This document shows positions 55,373 through 59,962 of a DNA stretch of 59,962 bases, piece after piece. Positions within the stretch are counted from its first letter, which is position 1. Every line of letters begins with the position of its first letter. This stretch comes from Muribaculaceae bacterium. GTDB lineage: Bacteria > Bacteroidota > Bacteroidia > Bacteroidales > Muribaculaceae. The notes beneath the pieces were generated by a model, which did not search any database, had not been told where the DNA came from, and worked only from the letters and a program-made list of their open reading frames with translations. The stretch spans positions 1 to 59,962 of the forward strand of contig JAFLTX010000003.1 of NCBI GenBank assembly GCA_022509145.1, written 5' to 3'. Made by a program: the position numbers and the translations under genes.

Positions 55373-56830
55373 TCAATTGTTGCCGGCATATATTATATAT
55401 GTCTGCTCAGGCTCAACGGTGCCGGTGAGTTTGCCGTTTTTCACCTTGAAGCTTCTTTTATACACGGCATCTTTATATTTCCCGTTCGGCAGGGTAGTGG
55501 GAAGCTCTATCTTCTGCTTCTTTACGGCCAGGTTGATCAGCGCCGCTCCCTTGTCGCCGCGGTTTACGAGCAGCACGGTGCCGTCGTTGGCAATCTCCAC
55601 GCTCTCTTTCTCTCCGGCAACGGCCCGGCGGAACTTATTTACGGCCACAACTTCAGGATGCATAAACTCGTCGTTGCCGCGCGCCCCGAGCACGTTGTTT
55701 CCCCAATAGCTCTCCCGGGTGCTTCCCGCCGGACGGCTGAAGAAGAGGGGAGTGGCGTTCTGACGTGCGGTGAGAAACACCCAGCCCGTGCGGATCTGAT
55801 CATCTGTCAGATGCGCGCTCTCGTGGGCGTTCGCATACGTGTCGTGGCTCTCCACCCACGACACCAGATATTCAGGCGCCACGCTGTGGTGCCAGTTGAG
55901 TATATCGACGCCGTCGGCACTCCTTTTCTCAAGCATCTCGCGCAGGATATATCCGTAGGTCGAAGCCGTCTGGCCCATATATTCCGCATACTCCAATTCG
56001 GGCACATTGCGGTCTTGCAAGATCTCTCCATATATAAATAAGGAGTCGGCCGGGAGGGCAAGGTTAGTGTCGAGCACGGGTTTTCTGCCGGTCATCACAT
56101 CCCAGAAATCGTTCTCGGTCACTCCGGAAGCTGTGTCCACCGGGTCGGAATGAACCCCGATGTGCTTTGCCGTATCGTAGCGGAAACCTTTCACGCCGAT
56201 GCTGAGAAGGTCGTTTATGAAGTCAAGGAAGTATTTCTGAAAGAGCGGGTTCTCTGTATTTACGTCGGGAAGGCCGCCCATCTCCCAAAGCGTGCACTGC
56301 TCGCGGTCGCTGTAGTCGCGTATCAGGGTAAGCCCGTTGCTGTGAAACATCTTGTCCCTTCCTCCCACGGCCTCGAAAAATTCGGGCGATACGGAGCTGA
56401 TGTCTACCGCAGTATGGTTCGGCAATACGTCGACAAGCACTTTCACTCCATACTTTGCGGCGGAGTCCATCATCGCCACCATCTCTTCTCTTGTGCCGAG
56501 AATAGGGCTCCCGATCTTCCAGTTGGTTGGCTGGTAATAATAGTACCAGTTCCCTTCCACGCGGTTGTCGTCGAAGATCTTCTTCCCGCTCCCTTCAGGG
56601 AAGTAGCACCCTTGCACCGGCGATGTCTGCAGCATCGTGAACCCTGCGTCGGCTATGTTTTTCATATTACGGGCTATCTCCGGGAAATTCCAGCTCCATA
56701 CGTGCATTATGGTCTCTGAATTCGTCGCGTCGGGGTTGTGGACGCTTTTGTCTGTAGCAAACACGTTTGCACACGCAAAAACTGCACCTGTAAGCAAGGC
56801 GCATCTCTTGAAATTACTCTTTTTTATCAT
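55373..56830 (-). CDS. Secreted alpha-amylase-type GH13 glycoside hydrolase
   Basis: A 485-residue protein with a signal peptide (KRCALLTGAVFACANVFA). GH13 catalytic motifs: nucleophile Asp219 in GFRYDTAKHI, acid/base Glu269 in YGEILQ and Asp330 in WVESHDTYAN; VDVLPNHTA is the region I motif. It probably cleaves starch or related alpha-glucans in the periplasm or outside. It stands alone, with no SusC/SusD pair or regulator, so it is not in a typical polysaccharide utilisation locus. Confidence 0.9.
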   Translation of the reverse strand: MIKKSNFKRCALLTGAVFACANVFATDKSVHNPDATNSETIMHVWSWNFPEIARNMKNIADAGFTMLQTSPVQGCYFPEGSGKKIFDDNRVEGNWYYYYQPTNWKIGSPILGTREEMVAMMDSAAKYGVKVLVDVLPNHTAVDISSVSPEFFEAVGGRDKMFHSNGLTLIRDYSDREQCTLWEMGGLPDVNTENPLFQKYFLDFINDLLSIGVKGFRYDTAKHIGVHSDPVDTASGVTENDFWDVMTGRKPVLDTNLALPADSLFIYGEILQDRNVPELEYAEYMGQTASTYGYILREMLEKRSADGVDILNWHHSVAPEYLVSWVESHDTYANAHESAHLTDDQIRTGWVFLTARQNATPLFFSRPAGSTRESYWGNNVLGARGNDEFMHPEVVAVNKFRRAVAGEKESVEIANDGTVLLVNRGDKGAALINLAVKKQKIELPTTLPNGKYKDAVYKRSFKVKNGKLTGTVEPEQTYIIYAGNN

Positions 56831-56984
56831 CTATTTTGCAAGTTTTTGTTTCTCTTTAACCTGTTATAACCTTAACAATTTAGAGGGAGTTATGGTTCAA
56901 ATCTTCAAAAAAATTGCACACTGCCGCTGCATCTGTGCCAATTGCTAAATAATCTTAAAATATTGAAAATGACTATGATGTAAT

Positions 56985-57015
56985 TTTGTATTCTCGCCGT
57001 TTGGTATTAAATTTG
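56985..57015 (+). promoter_or_regulatory. Promoter of the NlpC/P60 gene
   Basis: TTTG (56985-56988), a 19-base spacer and TAAATTTG (57008-57015) match the Bacteroidota consensus exactly. The ATG at 57088 is 72 bases downstream. Confidence 0.8.
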
Positions 57016-57087
57016 CGATATCAAAAACGAAAAAACACGGTCTATGTGTCGGTACTTGCGGCAGAAAGACCCTAAAAATGAGAAAGA

Positions 57088-57702
57088 ATGTTTAAGAAAT
57101 TAGCAACAGTCCTAACAATTATATCAGCAATAACATTCGTGGGCCAAGCGCAAAGCCCGAAAGGGTGGGCCGCCGCTCATCAAAACGCTCATCAGAAAGA
57201 ACAATTAGCAACCAACAAATCTCGCCTCGACGCCTCCGTAATTGAAAGGCAACGCCAAGAAGAGGTGCTGGCAAGAGAAATGATAGAAGCCGGGGTTTCT
57301 CCCGAAACTTCAGCAATGCTCGACGACCTTCTCAGAGAAGCTGCTTCTCACATCGGCAAACGTTACGTTTTCGGAAGCAAGGGTCCCAACCAGTTTGACT
57401 GCTCAGGTTTCTCAGGTTATGTTTACCGCCAGTTCGGATACTCCATCGGCGCTTGCTCGCGCGACCAATACAAGGGCGGACGTGCCATCGACCGTAAGGA
57501 CGTACGAAGAGGCGACCTCGTGTTCTTCACCAGCCGAAGCAGCGGTTCCAACGTGGGCCACGTAGGTATCGTTTGGGAAGTAAACAAGGAAACAGGCGAC
57601 TTCAAGTTTATCCACGCCTCCACCCGTCGCGGTGTAGTGATCAGCGAATTTGAAGGCTACTACGTAAAAAGATTTGTTGGAATCAAGAGGATTATAGAGT
57701 AA
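57088..57702 (+). CDS. Exported NlpC/P60 (C40) endopeptidase
   Basis: A 204-residue exported cysteine peptidase of peptidoglycan. Signal peptide (KLATVLTIISAITFVGQAQ), a charged helical region (about 30-70), and the NlpC/P60 domain with Cys105 (NQFDCSGFSG), His158 (VGHVGIV) and a third polar residue near His176 (FIHAS). All catalytic residues are present. It cleaves peptide stems of the wall, usually between D-Glu and a diamino acid. It is transcribed from its own promoter with a 72-base leader. Confidence 0.92.
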   Translation: MFKKLATVLTIISAITFVGQAQSPKGWAAAHQNAHQKEQLATNKSRLDASVIERQRQEEVLAREMIEAGVSPETSAMLDDLLREAASHIGKRYVFGSKGPNQFDCSGFSGYVYRQFGYSIGACSRDQYKGGRAIDRKDVRRGDLVFFTSRSSGSNVGHVGIVWEVNKETGDFKFIHASTRRGVVISEFEGYYVKRFVGIKRIIE

Positions 57703-57727
57703 TCTCTCTTTCACTCGGAAGTTTACA

Positions 57728-58894
57728 GTGGCACGCCGGGGAATGATCTATCTCCACATTCCCTTCTGCAAAGGGAAGTGTATATACTGCGACTTCTACA
57801 GCGGTAAGAAAACAGACACCGACAGATACATCAAGGCTGCAATTCGAGAGTTTGAACATCGAAAAGATGAACTCCTCGGTTGCAGCCTATCTTCTTTCTA
57901 TATAGGAGGTGGCACCCCGTCGCTTCTGGAGCCCGGCGAACTCGCTCAACTTGTAAACGGCATCCGCGACCTGTTCCCGAAGGCCGATATCGTTCCGGCA
58001 GAAGATATGGAATTCACAATCGAGGTGAATCCGGAAGACGTTTCTCCCGAAAAAATCAAAGCCTGGAAAGAACTCGGTATCAACCGCGTCAGTATGGGTG
58101 TGCAGTCTCTCGACGACAGCGAACTTACGTTTCTGCACCGAAGGCATAATGCACGAAAAGCGGTGGAAGCTTTGACTTTGTTGAAGGATAATATATCCAA
58201 CGTCAGCGTGGATATTATTTTTGCAACACCAAACCAAACAGTGGGCAGTCTGACATCCAGTGTCGAGAAGATTGTAGAGCTTGCGCCGCAGCACATTTCC
58301 GCTTACTCGCTCACCTACGAACCGCACACGGCGCTCAGCTTGCTTAGAGAACGCGGCTCTATCCGCGAATGTGATGAAGACACAGCTGTAAGGTTGGGAA
58401 GAACGGTAGATGAGATTCTCTCTGAAGCAGGTTACTGCCGATATGAGATTTCAAACTGGGCCAAACCGGGATTTCACTCCCGGCACAACACCGGATATTG
58501 GAACGGACTTCCTTATCTGGGACTCGGACCCTCGGCCGCTTCGTTTGACGGTGATGCCTGCAGGCGCACGAATCCGGCCGATTTGAAAAATTATGTCGAC
58601 TTCTGGGAGAAGATTTCGCAAGTTTCTCCGTTCTATGTTGAGGAAAGGTTAGATTTGCAGGCTCGTCAAGACGAGATGCTTTTCCTTACCCTCCGCACGG
58701 CCGATGGCCTCGACTTGAATGCGTTTGCCGCGGAATTTGGTGAGCGGGCGGCGCAGCGTCTGGTAAAGGCGGCCGAAAGATGGGTGAGCAGTGGCAAGAT
58801 GAAATCCGATGGCTCGCGGTTATGCATGGCCCGGGACGGCTTCGAGATCTCGGATTTCATCATCCTCGACCTCTCCGCAACTACCGATCATTGA
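57728..58894 (+). CDS. HemW-like radical SAM protein
   Basis: A 388-residue protein related to oxygen-independent coproporphyrinogen III oxidase. The radical SAM motif CKGKCIYC places Cys14, Cys18 and Cys21, and the family sequence IYLHIPFC precedes it. The HemW type is favoured because there is no N-terminal extension carrying the extra residues of true HemN, and HemW is thought to act as a haem chaperone; the substrate is not fixed. The start is GTG 57728, or ATG 57743, which gives MIYLHIPFC. It is 25 bases after the NlpC/P60 gene and may be cotranscribed. Confidence 0.85.
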   Translation: MARRGMIYLHIPFCKGKCIYCDFYSGKKTDTDRYIKAAIREFEHRKDELLGCSLSSFYIGGGTPSLLEPGELAQLVNGIRDLFPKADIVPAEDMEFTIEVNPEDVSPEKIKAWKELGINRVSMGVQSLDDSELTFLHRRHNARKAVEALTLLKDNISNVSVDIIFATPNQTVGSLTSSVEKIVELAPQHISAYSLTYEPHTALSLLRERGSIRECDEDTAVRLGRTVDEILSEAGYCRYEISNWAKPGFHSRHNTGYWNGLPYLGLGPSAASFDGDACRRTNPADLKNYVDFWEKISQVSPFYVEERLDLQARQDEMLFLTLRTADGLDLNAFAAEFGERAAQRLVKAAERWVSSGKMKSDGSRLCMARDGFEISDFIILDLSATTDH

Positions 58895-58928
58895 TATTTG
58901 ATATTTGTAGATAATTGACATCTGTTCT

Positions 58929-58956
58929 GAAAACTGACAACTGAAAACTGACAACT
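58929..58956 (+). repeat. 14-base tandem direct repeat before lipA
   Basis: GAAAACTGACAACT occurs twice in tandem (58929-58942 and 58943-58956), ending four bases before the lipA ATG, where a ribosome binding site would lie. Confidence 0.85.
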
Positions 58957-58960
58957 CCCT

Positions 58961-59812
58961 ATGGCCCCCGATATTCCCCGCAAGCCCGAATGGCTCAAGA
59001 TAAAACTGCCCCGCGGTTTCAAGACCTCCCAAGTAGTTGGTCTTCTCAATTCCCACGGGCTCAACACCATCTGCTCAAGCGGACTCTGTCCCAACAAGGG
59101 CGAATGTTGGGGCCGCGGCACGGCCACGTTCATGATCGGAGGGAACGTATGCACCCGCAATTGCAAGTTCTGCAATGTGAGCGGCGGGAAACCCCAACCC
59201 CTCAATCCCAAAGAGATTCAAGACATCATTACCTCAATCAAAGATTTGAAGCTGAAACACGCCGTGATCACGTCGGTAGATCGCGACGATCTGCCTGACT
59301 ACGGTGTTTCGCATTGGGAGTCATTGATTAGCGCCATCAAAAAGGAGTGTCCGGGCACCACGATGGAAGTCCTTATACCGGACTTCCGCGGTCGCGAAGA
59401 TTTCATCCGCAGGATTGCCGACCTTCGTCCGGAGGTGATCTCACACAATATGGAGACTGTGAGACGTCTTACCCCGGAAGTGAGGAGCGTGGCGACTTAC
59501 GACACATCGCTGCGCGTGATCCAGACCATAGCGGAGGCCGGTGTCAGAAGCAAGAGCGGCATCATGTTGGGGCTCGGAGAGACGGAAGAAGAAGTGCTTG
59601 AGACGCTTCGCGACCTGCGCGATGTAGGGTGCGAGGTGGTTACGATAGGGCAGTACCTTCAGCCCTCACGCAAGCATTACCCGGTGAAAGAATACATCCG
59701 TCCTGAAAAATTCGAAGAATATAAAGAAGCGGGGAAAGCCATGGGATTTGCCCACGTGGAGAGCGGTCCCTTCGTCCGCTCCAGCTACCACGCCGAAACC
59801 CACATCCTCTGA
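58961..59812 (+). CDS. lipA: Lipoyl synthase
   Basis: A 283-residue radical SAM enzyme that inserts two sulfurs into protein-bound octanoyl groups. Both clusters are visible: the auxiliary cluster with Cys38, Cys43 and Cys49 (CSSGLCPNKGEC) and the radical SAM cluster with Cys64, Cys68 and Cys71 (CTRNCKFC). DRDDLPDYG and the C-terminal RSSYHAE motif, which carries the Ser that ligates the auxiliary cluster, are present. The ATG at 58961 follows the tandem repeat. It is 66 bases after the HemW-like gene. Confidence 0.97.
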   Translation: MAPDIPRKPEWLKIKLPRGFKTSQVVGLLNSHGLNTICSSGLCPNKGECWGRGTATFMIGGNVCTRNCKFCNVSGGKPQPLNPKEIQDIITSIKDLKLKHAVITSVDRDDLPDYGVSHWESLISAIKKECPGTTMEVLIPDFRGREDFIRRIADLRPEVISHNMETVRRLTPEVRSVATYDTSLRVIQTIAEAGVRSKSGIMLGLGETEEEVLETLRDLRDVGCEVVTIGQYLQPSRKHYPVKEYIRPEKFEEYKEAGKAMGFAHVESGPFVRSSYHAETHIL

Positions 59813-59863
59813 CAACCTTTAGTTTGTATGTTTGCACTCTGAATCGGGTGCAAAAATATAAAC

Positions 59864-59962
59864 TTAAAGCGTCAGCAGAGCGATAACCAACTCCAGCAGC
59901 AACGGATACTCTTTCTGCATGGAGTCGATACCTTTCGACTTTGTGTCGAACTCGCGGATGAG
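59864..59962 (-). CDS. 3' end of a probable DNA polymerase III delta subunit gene (partial)
   Basis: The last 32 codons and stop of a minus-strand gene cut by the window edge. The translated end (IREFDTKSKGID, then LLLELVIALLTL) resembles the C-terminus of HolA in Bacteroidota, where 'REYDLKSKG' is followed by a short 'LLKELV' helix. This identification rests on a short stretch. The gene is convergent with lipA. Confidence 0.55.
   Translation of the reverse strand, partial: LIREFDTKSKGIDSMQKEYPLLLELVIALLTL

Overview
The window looks like a stretch of a Bacteroidales chromosome (Bacteroidota), possibly of the Muribaculaceae type; the family is a guess. The signs are Bacteroidota-type promoters (TAnnTTTG near -7, with TTTG or TTG 19-20 bases upstream), secreted proteins with C-terminal sorting-type tails like those of type IX secretion, BspA-like leucine-rich-repeat proteins, C10 (streptopain-like) proteases, a TonB-dependent receptor and the tryptophanase. 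Most of the sequence is housekeeping genes at moderate GC, broken by several AT-rich accessory patches.

Layout. 1-4.7 kb: PhnP-like hydrolase, nucleoside-type MFS permease, RsmE and a TPR protein. 4.75-5.72 kb: a toxin-antitoxin-like pair between two copies of a terminator whose loops are inverted relative to each other. 5.7-10.3 kb: M23 peptidase and Ndk, an MscS/YbdG-like channel, tryptophanase. 10.5-14.8 kb: an overlapping run of a small HU protein, an HU protein fused to a Pro/Gln-rich linker, membrane helix and LysM-like domain, a TonB-dependent receptor and an HMA-type metal-binding protein. 14.8-22.1 kb: two large secreted C10 proteases. 22.5-35 kb: tRNA-Cys, YgiQ, UvrB, then the divergent tpiA-SPOR-folE operon, facing a long minus-strand operon dapA-dnaG-ABC transporter-rsmG-MBL hydrolase.

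35-51 kb is mainly accessory: an AbiEi-like/Fic fusion gene preceded by four 18-base repeats in a 31-32 base phase; a BspA-like LRR/Ig protein with a beta-barrel protein; a ComEC-like metallo-beta-lactamase gene behind a strongly structured leader; a putative regulator; a membrane-anchored Hanks-type kinase overlapping a WYL regulator; a divergent rtcB RNA ligase and an unrecognised gene, with a large palindrome between the WYL gene and rtcB; about 900 bases without a convincing gene; and three small exported proteins. 51-60 kb returns to housekeeping: dnaK, groEL-groES, a secreted GH13 amylase, an NlpC/P60 peptidase, a HemW-like protein, lipA and the 3' end of a probable holA.

The strongest candidates for undescribed biology are the kinase-WYL/rtcB-unknown locus with its palindrome, the phased repeats before the AbiEi-Fic gene, the structured leader before the ComEC-like gene, the flipped-loop hairpins around the toxin-antitoxin pair, and the HU-membrane-LysM protein. 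All functions are inferred from reading the sequence; no database search was run.
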